In this document: piece after piece, positions 34,480 to 46,040 of the stretch
Layout of the letters: every line of letters begins with the position of its first letter
Position numbering within the stretch: the first letter of the stretch is position 1
Origin: Trema orientale
Lineage: Eukaryota; Streptophyta; Magnoliopsida; Rosales; Cannabaceae
Direction: 5' to 3'
DNA: 64,000 nt
Assembly (NCBI GenBank): GCA_002914845.1
Contig: JXTC01000033.1
Coordinates: forward strand, 885,522-949,521
Notes under the pieces: generated by a model
The model's database searches: none
What the model was told of the DNA's origin: nothing
The model's input: only the letters and a program-made list of their open reading frames with translations
Position numbers and translations under genes: made by a program

Positions 34480-35540
34480 TTGAAAAATTTCAAAATAATA
34501 ATTTTTAAAAAGGTTTGAAAAATGCCACTTTTTCTTCAAAATTGGTATTTTTCTAAGATACTTGATGTAACTAATCAGGTTACTTAGGGTAAGTAAGCGA
34601 ATTACTTGAGATAACCAGACTCGCTACTTCAAGTATCTAATAAATTTGGAAAAAGTGGTATTTTGCTATATATTTTGAAAAGTAGTATTTTTATAAATAA
34701 ATCCCAGATTTTTCAAAAAAATTTAAAATCCCGGATTTTTCAATTTTCTTTTTTTTTTTGTTGAAATTTTGCCATATAAAATCAGATTTTCCTAATTTAA
34801 ATTAAATAGATAAGTGTAAGAACCAGGCCCAATGTATGAAAAATTGAAAAGGACTTTTAAGCCAAATGGTTGAATTTTGGATCACTATTTGAAAAATGAC
34901 CGTTTTCAAATACTGTTGACCAATGACCAAATTTTGAAACTTATAAAATGGTTGTTTTTCATATTTAATAGATCAAAATATATTGATTTATTTTGTATAA
35001 AATAGATTTAAGTTTTTAAAAAATAGATCAATTAAAAAAAGGCCATTTGTCAAAAAAAATTATAAAACGTCTATTTATTAAATAGGTGTAAAAAATAACC
35101 ATCTTTTTTAAATTGATCTAGAAAAAAGGGCGTTTGCTATAAATACTCAATTGAAAAATCCAAAATGGGCTGAACTTTATGAAAAATCCTAGAATTATTT
35201 AAAAATATATTACTTTTGAAATTTTATTTAGAAAAATAACATTTTAAAAGAATAATTAGAAAAAATGGCACTTTTCATTCAAAGTTGTTGCTTCTAAAAA
35301 ATGCTCAAGGTTACCAGTCTGGTTATTTAGGAATAACCAATTAAGTTATTTGAGGTAGCTAGACTCGTAGTAACGAGTCAAGTACCATATCAATTTTTTG
35401 AAAGAGGTATTTTTCTAAATAAATCAGGTTGTTTTTAAAAAAGCTTAAAATCTGAGATTTTTCAATTTTTTTGTTTGAAATTTTACCATATAAAATCAAA
35501 ATTTTCTGATAAATAATACGAGAATTTTTAGAGTTTGTTT
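34480..35540. repeat. Dispersed repeat, family member 2
   Basis: Two similar subunits (about 34490-34750 and 35160-35490) each run from an AAAAATGCCACTTTTT-like phrase through a cluster of GGTTACTTAGGG/GAGGTAGC-type short inverted motifs to CCCAGATTTTTCAAAA. The stretch between (34850-35130) matches the 5.0-5.3 kb part of family member 1. There is no ORF and the ends are not resolved. Confidence 0.55.
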
Positions 35541-35813
35541 TGCTCCCTTTCAAAATTTATAGAATGATAGAAGTATTTAGTCTACTAGTACTAGTACTTG
35601 TCTTACAAGTACTTAGTGCATAAGAGCTTAGGTTGCAAGCTAGAAGCTTCTAAAAGCCTCTAGAAGAAAGGGCAGCTCATTTCTAAAGCATGTGACTGTC
35701 ATGTGAGAAGGATAGGCTCCGATATGACTTGTACTTTATGCTGGGATGAGGGAGGCTCCAAATGATGTGTAGCTTGAGCTTGAACAGCATGTAGTTCTTC
35801 TCCGAGTGACATG

Positions 35814-35951
35814 TAATTTAGGTGAGTTAGTTTAAGCCTTTATGATCTTATGCTTAATTAGCACTAATCCATGTCTTAAGATTAATTTAGGTGAGTTAGT
35901 TTAAGCCTTTATGATCTTATGCTTAATTAACACTAATCCATGCCTTAAGAT
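35814..35951. repeat. 69-bp direct tandem duplication
   Basis: TAATTTAGGTGAGTTAGTTT begins at 35814 and again at 35883. The two 69-bp units differ at only about two positions, so the duplication looks recent. Confidence 0.95.
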
Positions 35952-38900
35952 TGATTCCAAAAGTTGGAAAAATCCCAAAACAGTCAGCTCCCTTGTAAGC
36001 TTGTGTGTGATGCATGTTAGAGATTTTTAATCATGTTTACCACCGTAAGTAATGATCTTCCTTATATGCTATATGTAAATTGAAAACTATTCCACTAAGT
36101 AAATATTCCACGGACAAGAGAAAGATAGGTAAGACATCATGGTAATTAATAATTATCATAAGGAGAAAAAGCCAGAGGGTATGAGAAAATAGCCTACGAA
36201 AGAAATATAAAACAATATCCTTAAGAGTCAACCTAGTTCTCTTAATTGCCAAATTTCGACATGATAACATGTTATGGCCACTATGATTTGATAAGACTGA
36301 CATGCACAAACCCCTTTTACTTTCTTACATCAATTTTGAGATTTTTGGTTTAGCAGCAGGAACAAAGAAAAGAAAAAGAAAAAGAAAAAAAGAAAATCAA
36401 TTGGGTCGCTTAAGCCTTTTAGGTTGGGTGGTCTAAATGGAAGTTGGCAAGTCCTTTTCTTGTTTGCATAGTGGTCCAGGATATATACCTTCATATATAA
36501 TATGGGTTTTGCAGCTTCTTTTTTATTATTTTTTTATTTCCTTGAAATGTGGATCACTTTTCATTTGCATTAATGTAATCTGTTCTTAAATAAGATTTAC
36601 CCTCTCTGGTTAATTAATTTGTGACTTTTACCCGGAGTCAAATCATGGTTCCATCTTTATTTACGTTCTTCCTTTCTAATTAGGATTTTGTCTACCACCA
36701 ATTGTGATTTAACCTCACACACTCGGTAATATCACCAATACTAATGAGGCATTTCCTTTTCTTTTTACTAATCATGATTTCTTCTTGCTATGTATGCTTG
36801 TTCATTTGACGTTTTCTAATCCAATTTGTAAGGGATCATTCAACTATCAGTGTTCTCTGTTTTGTGATCTCACTAAAAGGTCTTTAACCTTGGATTCCAG
36901 GACTTACAACTTAAGGCACAACAAGCAAGGCATTCATGGGGTAAGAATTGAGAACTTTTTCTTATACCAAACTTTATGAAATATGGACATTCAATATTAC
37001 GCAGAAAAGGGGGGAAAAAAAAACCCAGAATATAAGCTTTAAAAAGTATTGCATAAACAAATGAGGCTATTATAAATCATATGCAAATATAAATAACCCC
37101 GTCATATAGCTTCCAAGCTCATCTATATTGGTAGAGCAATTCTATACGGCAATAGTAATGTACCCACATATTTAAATTTATATGTGCATCCTACACTTCT
37201 TTTATGCTTGTTACTTCAGACGTAATTCTGCATTTTCATATTGATAGTAAAATTGATATGATTGAGCCACAGCATAATAGTACTAATTGGGATTAAGAAA
37301 CAATATTTTTCGTGTAGAAAAGTTGTTACGAACAAAAAAAGAATAAAAGGTAGTATTTGTCGATAGAACTGTGGAAATGAAAGCATTATAAGGCAGTTAT
37401 GAAATTGTGGAGATGAAAGCATTTGCATAAGAGACACAAATAGTTGACTGGGTTAAATTAAAAGGACTTAACTAGACTTGCACCAAATCAATGTTGGAAA
37501 ATCATAAGAGTAGTTAGGATTTCTTTTAACATTGATGTCTGATTTGGTCTCAATGGCAACATTCATTACATTATTAGTTAGTGTTCAAATACTAACGTTT
37601 ATATTGCCAGTAATTGGGACTTTTTTTTTTTTAACCAATCATTTACAAATCTTTTATTTTTTCCCCCTTCCTATTAGACATGATTGGTTTCTGTGTCAAA
37701 ATTTGATTACTATCAAAATGATGACTGAGGTTGCGTTTGAACTAAGCGAATGGATACAAATACATAAAACAAGTGCTAATAGTTAATAGGGAAAAAAAAA
37801 AAAAAAGGTTCCAATCTTAGATAAATTATTGCTCAAAGATGGTTGCCAGCACAACTAAGAGGATATAAATATCAAAATTTTCAATCCTCACCTAACAATG
37901 CAGGCCCTTTTCTCTAAATTTTAAGTGGCAGGAGTGGATCAACTTGTGTCTATATTTCTTGCTCAAAACAAGACTAAAAGTGGGGGAAGTTCATGTTTTT
38001 CTTTATCAAACTGTATTCTTTATATATTCTTTGTTGGGTGAAGGACAATATTCCTCTCCTCCTAAAGACAATACTGTATATACACACATGTATATATGAT
38101 GCGTACAAATAAGGCCAATTAATATAAGAAGTCACAAGATGAGTATAATTGACTTTCGATGTTGTTTATTCTCTCATGTCATCATATGAGTACAATCAGG
38201 AGTGGCGTTGTTCAGCACTATTGTTTGCATTGCATGAAACGGTCATCGATTATCACATATAATATAACACGTATGATATATATTTTACTAATTTTATAGT
38301 TTCGCCACGTATGTGATACTGTCTTTAAGCATTGTTTTTTTTAATAAAACAGCTCAGCTTGAAAATGCACAGCCAACGCTACTATGAAAGTTGAAAAGTT
38401 GGTGTTCTTTAATAATTCACAAGCTTGCATAATTCTTTTCTTTACCAAAAAAGAGAAAGAGAAAGAAAAAGAGGAAAAAGAAAACTCTCATATTACAATT
38501 AGTCAAATAAAATCACAGTTAGTCACAAACTAAAATATCCATATCAAGATCTAGGAGAGAAAGTTCACTATACTTAAGACTTATTGTCTACTTATCTCGA
38601 TTATGAACACTAACATGGTCCCAAAAAAAAAAAAAAAAAAAAGCTCTCAAGGCTGGTCGAGCTTAATTAAGGGCTGCGTATATTAAAAAGGGTTGGCCCT
38701 ACAACTTCATGACAAGCACGTTCAGTAATAGCCCCCCACAAAAGCTTCTTTTTTTTTTTTTTCTTTTCTTTTTTCTTTTTTTTTTTCCCCAAAGAAACTG
38801 ACATGATTACACAGCAAAACAAAAAAGAAAAAAAAAAAGCAAAGCAAAGCAGAGTAGAGTATAACAAGAATGGCCCCCGAAGACCAACATCTAGAAATTT

Positions 38901-38985
38901 GTTCTTGAGTCCCTAATTTCTTTCTTCTTCTGTTTATAATAATAAGTGGGTGGTCTCTCTTATTACCAACCAGTAGTCTCAAGAA
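35952..38985. other. Intergenic region upstream of the USP gene
   Basis: No coding frame is convincing. The only notable content is low-complexity sequence: a purine tract at 36360-36400, A runs at 37788-37806 and 38620-38642, and a polypyrimidine stretch at 38747-38788. The last 250 bp before 38986 probably contain the USP promoter and leader, but I see no clear TATA box. Confidence 0.5.
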
Positions 38986-40245
38986 ATGGGCAGAACAGGT
39001 CCAAAGTTGCCGAGCTTCTGCCTCAACAGGATTAGGCCTCTAGTTCGAGTTCGATCTCCAACTATTCAACAAAAGTTCCCAGTGAACTCTGTGAAAGCTG
39101 ATCACATAAGTCAGCGTCCAAATGGTGGTCATGTTGGGGAAGAGAAAACAGAAAATGGAGCCAAACCCAGTTCGGGAATTGGAAGAAAAATCATGATTGT
39201 GGTTGACTCTACTTTTGAAGCTAAAGGGGCTCTTCAATGGGCTCTCTCTCATACTGTTCAGACTCAGGATAAGCTTCTTCTGCTCCATGTTACAAAACAG
39301 AGTTCCAAAAAAGGTTTTGCAGGTTTTTTATTTATTTTTATTATTTTTATATATATCAACTTTAATTGGTTTGAAAAGTTTAGTGAAATTGATTACTGTT
39401 TTGGAACAGGGACAAAGGAAGATATGAGTGAAGAGAGAGCTCCAAGGGCTTATGAACTTGTTTACTCTCTTAAGAATATGTGTCAATCAAAGAGACCTGA
39501 GGTGAGTATAATGTTAAGCAGTTGAGATTATTAATACTATAATTAAACGCCCAACGCCCAGTAATGAATTATGGTTCTTAATGTTTATGTCACTAGTTTT
39601 GTTACAGCTTCTTGAGCTTTGTATAAGCATATATAGACTTAAACTTAATGTGGGCTTTTAATAAGAACCTGTATATATAACGACACCCCTGGAAACAAGG
39701 CAGAGGATCACCACCATTTTTCTGTTACAATAGTCTAAATTTTTTATGCAGAAAAGCTCATATGCTGTTGCAACTTTGAATGAATAAAGCCTATCTTGAT
39801 GACACTTAAATGATCATTTAAGTCCTTTTCTTTTCCTTCCTTTATTTAGATTATTTCATAAATTGATCACTTTTATAAAAAAAAGGACACTGTTTATGGG
39901 AAAAAGGACAATGTTTTGGGGTTTAATATGGTCCCTTGACAGGTGGAAATTGATGTTTTGGTGGTGGAGGGGAAGGAGAAGGGCCCAACGATAGTGGAAG
40001 AAGCAAAAAAGCAAGGTGTGGATCTCTTGGTTTTGGGCCAAAAAAAGCGGTCCACGACGTGGCGACTTCTAATGATGTGGGCCGCGGGCCACCGTGTCAC
40101 CGCCGGCGGCGGTGGCGGCAGCGTCGTGGAGTACTGCATTCAAAACGCTACTTGCATGGCCATAGCCGTGAGGAGGAAAAACAGACGTCTAGGAGGGTAC
40201 TTGATCACCACTAAACGACACAAAGATTTTTGGCTCTTGGCTTAA
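38986..40245 (+). CDS. Universal stress protein (USP) domain protein, three exons
   Basis: Exons are 38986-39313, 39410-39501 and 39943-40245, about 240 residues. The first donor could instead be after 39322; both choices are in phase, with G/GG split across the junction. The second intron is GTGAGT to CAG. Residues 1-65 form a basic, Ser-rich leader with no clear targeting signal. The USP/adenine-nucleotide alpha-hydrolase fold then starts (RKIMIVVDSTFEAKGALQWA; KLLLLHVTK). It continues as VEIDVLVVEGKEKGPTIVEE, AKKQGVDLLVLGQKKRS and GGSVVEYCIQNATCMAIAVR, ending YLITTKRHKDFWLLA. This ending is characteristic of a conserved plant subgroup of single-USP proteins. The GS before VVEYC fits the last part of the nucleotide-binding loop; the full G-2x-G-9x-G(S/T) pattern is not canonical. 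A Gly-rich insert (GGGGG) precedes it. A role in stress signalling is known for the family and inferred here. Confidence 0.88.
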
Positions 40246-41032
40246 AAGTAACTTAAAAAAAAAAAAGTACTTATGCATAATGTTTTACATATAATATAGT
40301 GAGAATTTTGATGGGTTTTTTTTTTTTTTTTTGGTTATTTAATTTATTATTATCATTAATATTTTTGTGAAGATGGAAAGTTCTAACCATATTTATGACG
40401 ACATCATGAAATGATTTAATGTCGTTTTGTGTATTGTTTGTGTATATAATAAAGCATATTGAAGATTAATGATTGTGGGGACTGGTGTGGTGAATTATGA
40501 CGATATATAAAGTAGTCCTAAGTGTCAATTTCTCTCTTGGTATCTTATTTTTGGGGTGGGACAGTGGGTCAATGCCAGGGACTTCACGTGGTCCTAAAAG
40601 CTGGCCTTTGCCGGAGACAAACCACTCATAGCTGGGACATGTTAATTGTTAAGGGACACGTAAGTTTTATCTACCTGAATATATAGAATCTGCCTTTGTC
40701 GATATCGATTGTCAGTGCCGATGATGGTGAGCTTTGGTTCCAGAACAAAGGTAATATATGTTCAGTGTTTTATTTATTAGATTATGTTTTATATGTTTAT
40801 TAAGAATAAGTAGAAGGAAAGAAGTGAGCGAAAACCCTCGTAATTTCAGTGGTTGATCTGCTTATATCTACCTTATTCTAAAGTATTATGCTGAAATTAG
40901 CACGCAACAATACAGGTTTTAGAGTAATATGCACTACTTTATTTAAAACATTTACATTAGATTCGAAATTTTTTTAGGAAAAAAAAAAAAGAACATTATC
41001 TAAGGATTTATTTGAAAAAATTTTCATTTGCA

Positions 41033-41185
41033 TTTTTTTTTTTTTATAAAAAGTAGAGTTTAACTAATGACCACCACTTACTACAAATTTAAAGGAAAAC
41101 AACATACATACTCTACCAAAGTTTGAACCCCTGACCCCCCAAACTCACACACACATCTCTCAAGCCTTAGTGAGAAAAAAATGCG
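41033..41185 (-). mobile_element. Possible SINE remnant
   Basis: On the minus strand CAGGGGTTCAAAC (about 41130) resembles a tRNA-type B box (GGTTCRANNCC). About 90 bp of unique sequence follows, then an A run (the T run at 41033-41045). The A box is unclear and no target duplication was found. Confidence 0.3.
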
Positions 41186-42405
41186 TGTTCCGATACTTGT
41201 TTTTCACTTTATTATTATTATTATTATTATTTTTTGACTCTTTGTTTTTTACTAATTTTATTTGATATATGTAATACACAATATAAAGACACGTTTCCAA
41301 TCAAACGATAGAGAACAATAAATAATTTTGATTACGAACGACATGTAGTTTCTCTGCCTTGTACCATCATGCGACAACAAATCTATAAACTATGAACGAA
41401 ACGATAATTGTAATGGTAGACGACGTGTCGGTTTACAACCTAAACTAGATAACTAAAATATAAAGCAAGGAAATGTCTCTTGAATCAAAAGAACATCGAA
41501 ATTAACGCTTCATTACGTGGAGATGATTTTTGACGTGATGGAGAGGGGTGAAGAGAGAAGTGTGGAATGAGAGCTACAATTCTTTGAGAGGCAAGAGGGA
41601 AGGGAGGAAGGAGAGAAGTGAAGGGTGATATGGATCCCCCTCAGCCTACCAAATCTCATTTGTCTTACCTTGGAAGGATTAGAAGATTGATCAAGAAAAG
41701 AGCGAGTAATTGACAAATTTATTTTTAAAAAAAATCCTCACAAAATTAACGAAATGGATAGAATATAGTAATTTAATAAATAAATACTCCTCATCTTACT
41801 ATCTATCTTTGTTATCAGACAACTTAATTGATTGATTGTTACTTTAATTTTTTTTCTATTAGCTATTCATCCCTCTTACTCTTTCTTATTCCTACCAAAT
41901 AACTTTTACAATGTAATTGGTTTATTGACAGTAATGGGCTTTATAATGTAATTGTCATTCCTTAATTAGGCTCATTCTCTTATTTGGTTTGGTTTTAAGA
42001 ATTTAAAAACTCATTACAATTGTAATAACAATTTATATAAACAAATGAAAAGTCTTTCCTAAAGTGAACCGGGTGAATGCGCATTATATTCGAGCTCATA
42101 TTTCACTTTGCCCTAATTACCTTTTCTTTTTTCTTCGACTTGTATTAGTTGTTTTCGTCTTCATCGTGAAGATAAGCATGTCCCAGGGTGGTCTCAGTAC
42201 AGGGGTCTCTCAGTATTTTATGTTATAATATATTGATTTCTTGTGAAAAATCAATTTTTATATCAAACTAATTATTTGTCTAACTTTCATTGTTTATAAG
42301 GATAAATTGGCCTATATAAAATTGATTTCATTTCATTACATAACAAACCAAACATAATAATTATGATCTAAGCATTAATTCCAATATGTCAACTAAACCA
42401 ATGAA

Positions 42406-42555
42406 TCAATTTTTTTTTTTATTTCATTCTTATTATCATTCCATTCTCATTTCCATTATCATTCTTATTTTATTTTTACATCAATTTTTTTTTTTATTTC
42501 ATTCTTATTATCATTCCATTCTCATTTCCATTATCATTCTTATTTTATTTTTACT
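42406..42555. repeat. 75-bp tandem duplication, pyrimidine-rich
   Basis: TCAATTTTTTTTTTTATTTC begins at 42406 and at 42481. The two units, rich in ATCATTCC and CATTCTTATT, are practically identical. Confidence 0.93.
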
Positions 42556-43343
42556 TTGCAACGAAACGCCACCTTAAGGCTATATTTATTTTGACGACTA
42601 AAACTTTGTAATATGTGCTTATATATGTTTTTGTATGAATGTTGACCCAAACCTTTAAAGTTTCTCATTCAATTCTCACGATTTATTTTCTTTTATAATT
42701 AAGTTCCAGTTATGGTCCATGAATTCTTCTCTCTTTTTAATGTCTCGATTTCGACTTATGATGTATAACAAAATTGTTCAGAAGCCAAGACACATGGTTT
42801 AGAGTTTGACTAATTTCAAAGTTCATGGTCAAAAATAATATTGGTCAAATCGGGGCCAAAAGTTGAAAAAGTGAAAATAAGGATACTCATAAGTTACACG
42901 AAAAATCTTGCAACAAATGATGTACATCAAATTTATATTACACAATTACAAAGGGATGACCACCTCTGTCACAGCCACATATTAGGTTCCAGCAATATGC
43001 TGCTATACCTTGGCTATCTTTCTGCTCAAACTTGAACTATAAAATACCTAAAATGTTCTTGCATATATTTCAAAAATCTATAACTAAATACTCCTCCTTA
43101 TCTAATCGGTTTTTTCTTTTTTTTTTAAAAAAAAACAAAAAGAAAAAGTTTATCACACTACTTTCTTTTGTTCTTTCCTTTTTTTTATCCAGCTTATAAA
43201 AAAATGTTGGCAATTTTTTTTTTTTGGAAAATTTCAATATCCTAAGGGTATTATTGTTATTTTGAAAAAAAATTAGTTAACAATTTGATCAAAAAGAGAA
43301 AGAGTTTTTCTTTTAATGTTTCATAAAATAGAGGTAATATTTT

Positions 43344-43978
43344 GGGGGATTATCAATTTTGACCCCCTTTTAATACATGTGGTGAGAAAAGGGACAACTT
43401 ATAAACTATTTACAAAAGTAGGACTTTTATTGCCATGTCATTTAATGAATATTTCGGAGTTCTAAAATTATTCCTGACTCGACCCTAGTTAAAAATTTTC
43501 GACCAAGTTGAAAAAATCAAAAGTAACAGAGGCGGCATCGGGAAGACGGCCGACTACATTCGACTAGGGCCGAAATTTTTCGACTATAGTCAAACGCCAG
43601 TCGAATGCAAGTCGAAATTGGCTTCGACCCCAGTCGAATTGTTCGACTACGGTCGAAAAGTGGTTCGACCCCAGTCAAAAATATTCGACTGGAGTCGAAA
43701 TTTTCTGGCCATCGGTTGAAAAACGATCAAAACAACTGGGAGAGGCGGCCGGACAAGTTCGACCATTTTTGACTCTGGTCGAGCGAAGGCGCCACTGTCA
43801 GGGTCGGGATCGGGACCAGTGGTAGTGGCTAAAGTAATTTGAAGTTTGTTGAAGAAATATGGTATCCAAATAATTTTACATATGTGACATGACAATTAGG
43901 GTTAGTTTTGAAAATATTAATAAGTGAGTCCTATTTTTTATCACAAGGATTTAATAGACCCCTAAGTGTCAAATCTCC
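43344..43978. mobile_element. 635-bp Mutator-like non-autonomous element
   Basis: TAATATTTT occurs at 43335-43343 and 43979-43987, a perfect 9-bp target duplication, the Mutator length. The ends GGGGGATTATCAATTTT and (inverted) GGAGATTTGACACTTA start TIRs that stay alignable for about 120 bp, with CCATGTCATTTAATG and its mirror near the inner edge. The GC-rich core (43490-43810) has the palindrome cluster described next and no convincing ORF. Confidence 0.75.
43579..43699. repeat. Cluster of five TTCGAC-N4-GTCGAA palindromes
   Basis: Sixteen-base inverted repeats with six-base arms and four-base centres start at 43579, 43623, 43642, 43664 and 43684. Examples are TTCGACCCCAGTCGAA and TTCGACTGGAGTCGAA. 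Two copies have one arm changed to GTCAAA. Further half-sites (ATTCGACTAGG, GTTCGACC, AGTCGAATG) lie around them. Confidence 0.9.
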
Positions 43979-44716
43979 TAATATTTTTGGATTTTATGAG
44001 AAAATATAGAATTTTTTTTATGAGAAAACGAGATCTTTAGCTAAAACAAAAAGGCTTGTATTTTAGATTATTTATAGTACAAATAACAATGAAAGAACGA
44101 AAGAGTACTTAGACTATTAAAACGATGTGAGGTTTCATACTCCAAAAAGACAAATGTTTATCAACATTGGAGTTTTATTATAAATGACATGTCTTTTCTA
44201 ACACAAACAAAGTGATTCTTGTTGCAACCGAAAAAAAAAAAAAAACGACAAACGTGATTCAAAGGTATTTTAGGTTATTTTGTAAAATATAAACGACTAA
44301 TGTACCCAATAACCCAATGAAACCCTAGCTCCCTAGCTAATGCGGCTTTCTTCTTCTTCGAATATTTGAACTCTAACATGATCCTATCTTGGGTGGAAAC
44401 TGTGGCAAACATCATGGCCGACTTAACTTAAAATGAGGCTTAGATGAAAACGTGATTAATGCTTTATATATATTAGACCTAAAGATCCAATTTTACTTTT
44501 TCCCTATAAGGACTATAAACAAATTAACAAATCTATTATATTTATAAGAAATATTATAACAAGTAATGTTGCTAACAAATCTATTATATTTATAAGAAAT
44601 ATTGTAACAAGTAACGTTTGTATAATGATAATTAAAGTATTCATGATGTTATAATTTAATTATTTATCTTCGAATATAGCAAATTAAGTTGCGTATATGT
44701 AATAATGTATATATAA

Positions 44717-44862
44717 TAGCTAGAGGCCCTTGGTACATACACTGAAATAACTTTCTGAACAAAGTCAGCAGACATAATCTCAACCACCTTGCTAGCAGCA
44801 TCGGTACTATCTCGGTTAAAGACAAGGGTTTCAAGGGCCCAATCGCCTTACTCTTGAGCCAT
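44717..44862 (-). other. Possible orphan coding remnant
   Basis: From an ATG at 44862 the minus strand reads MAQE, a TAA stop, then an open run of about 45 codons including GDWALETLVFNRDSTDAAS and VVEIMSADFVQKVISVYV. Codon composition looks protein-like, but I do not recognise the family. The proximal duplicate (47640-47690) has no corresponding ATG and lacks most of this stretch. Confidence 0.25.
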
Positions 44863-44872
44863 CTTTTAGGCT

Positions 44873-46040
44873 GAGAAATTTCATAAAATATGTTCCAAAT
44901 AAGCCCTATTTATAACCGTATCACTATCTCAATAAAATTTCAAAAAAAAAAAAAAATATGACTAGACCCCCATGAAAAAACTTAACTACCCTCAAAATGT
45001 TCCAACTTTTATTTATGCTTTAGAGTTTAGACCTAGCTTTCTTTCACTTTTTCCCATTCTTCCCTTCTTCTACTTCTATATTTACTCTCAATTTTCAATC
45101 TTCTCTTAACTAAATAATTTTCTTAACAATCAAAGCTTAATTAACATTAGAGAAATATAATGAGTAAAGTTTAAAATAGTTGGTATTTAAATTTCGAGAT
45201 GTTCTTTGATGGATTATGCATTAAAAATAAAATTTGAATCAATTTCTACGAATTTCTAGAAATTTGGACTAGCTTCCCTGACGAATATCAATACTTTTTA
45301 ATGAATTTCGATGCCATTTCAATCAGTATATTTTTATAATGGAATCTGAAAAATTGAGTATGATCATCGAAATGGTATCGAAAAAACATCGAAATTCATC
45401 GAATTTCATCAGATTCTGTTATAAAAATACACTTCATCGAAATGACATCGAATTATTATCGAAATTCATCGAAAGATATCGATTTCATCAGATTCCTTTA
45501 TAAAAACACATTTCTTCGAAATTGCATTGAATTTCATCGAATTAGTATCAAAACGCATCGAAAATTTCGATATTTGTCGGGGTAACTAGTTCAAATTTTC
45601 AGAAAATTCTTAGAAATTGATCTAAATTTAATTTTTAATGCAAAATCTACCACAAAAAATCTCAAAACTCAAATACAAATTATTTTAAATTATGCCCACA
45701 ATATTTAAACATAAAAATTTCTTCATCATCCACGAGAGAGATGAGAGGAGAGAAAAAGTTGAAAGATTTTAAGAGCAAGAGATATGTTATGGGAGAAATT
45801 TATAGAGAGAAGGCAGGAGTAGAGCAAAAGTAGATGGAAAGATTTTAGGGAGGGACTTAGAGTTTTTGACTATATTTTTTCTTTTGTTTTGAGAGTTTTT
45901 TTAGGTGTTTTTTTCTTTTGCTACACAAACTATGCTTTTAGGGGTATTTTTTTCCCATAATCATATTTTTTGAAGAATTTTTGAGGGAGTTATATGGTTG
46001 TAATTAGGTCATATTTAGAGCATATTTAATGAAATTTCTC
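44873..46040. mobile_element. Foldback-like TIR transposon, 1168 bp
   Basis: TTTAGGCT flanks it at 44865-44872 and 46041-46048, a perfect 8-bp target duplication (possibly 9 with a mismatch). The ends GAGAAATTTCATAAAATATG and, inverted, GAGAAATTTCATTAAATATG begin arms that can be followed inward. Inner mirrored parts are ATTATGCATTAAAAATAAA (about 45215) and ATTTTGCATTAAAAATTAA (inverted, about 45640). The arms thus cover nearly the whole element around a core of ATCGAA repeats (45300-45560) with 70-79 bp periodicity. No ORF. Mutator-like or foldback is the best class guess. Confidence 0.8.

Larger units (their letters stand above)
40246..43343. other. Intergenic region downstream of the USP gene
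   Basis: No gene is supported. The stretch contains T/A runs (40317-40333, 41033-41045), an ATT trinucleotide run at 41210-41235, a possible SINE remnant and a 75-bp tandem repeat, listed separately. Confidence 0.5.

Noticed and set aside
38667..38982. Lys-rich and Phe-rich minus-strand ORFs
   Set aside because: They come from polypyrimidine tracts before the USP gene.
42386..42577. 63-codon hydrophobic ORF resembling a membrane protein
   Set aside because: It is the translated 75-bp pyrimidine-rich tandem repeat.
43647..43895. 82-codon minus-strand ORF in the GC-rich island
   Set aside because: No family resemblance; it is explained by base composition and the palindrome cluster.
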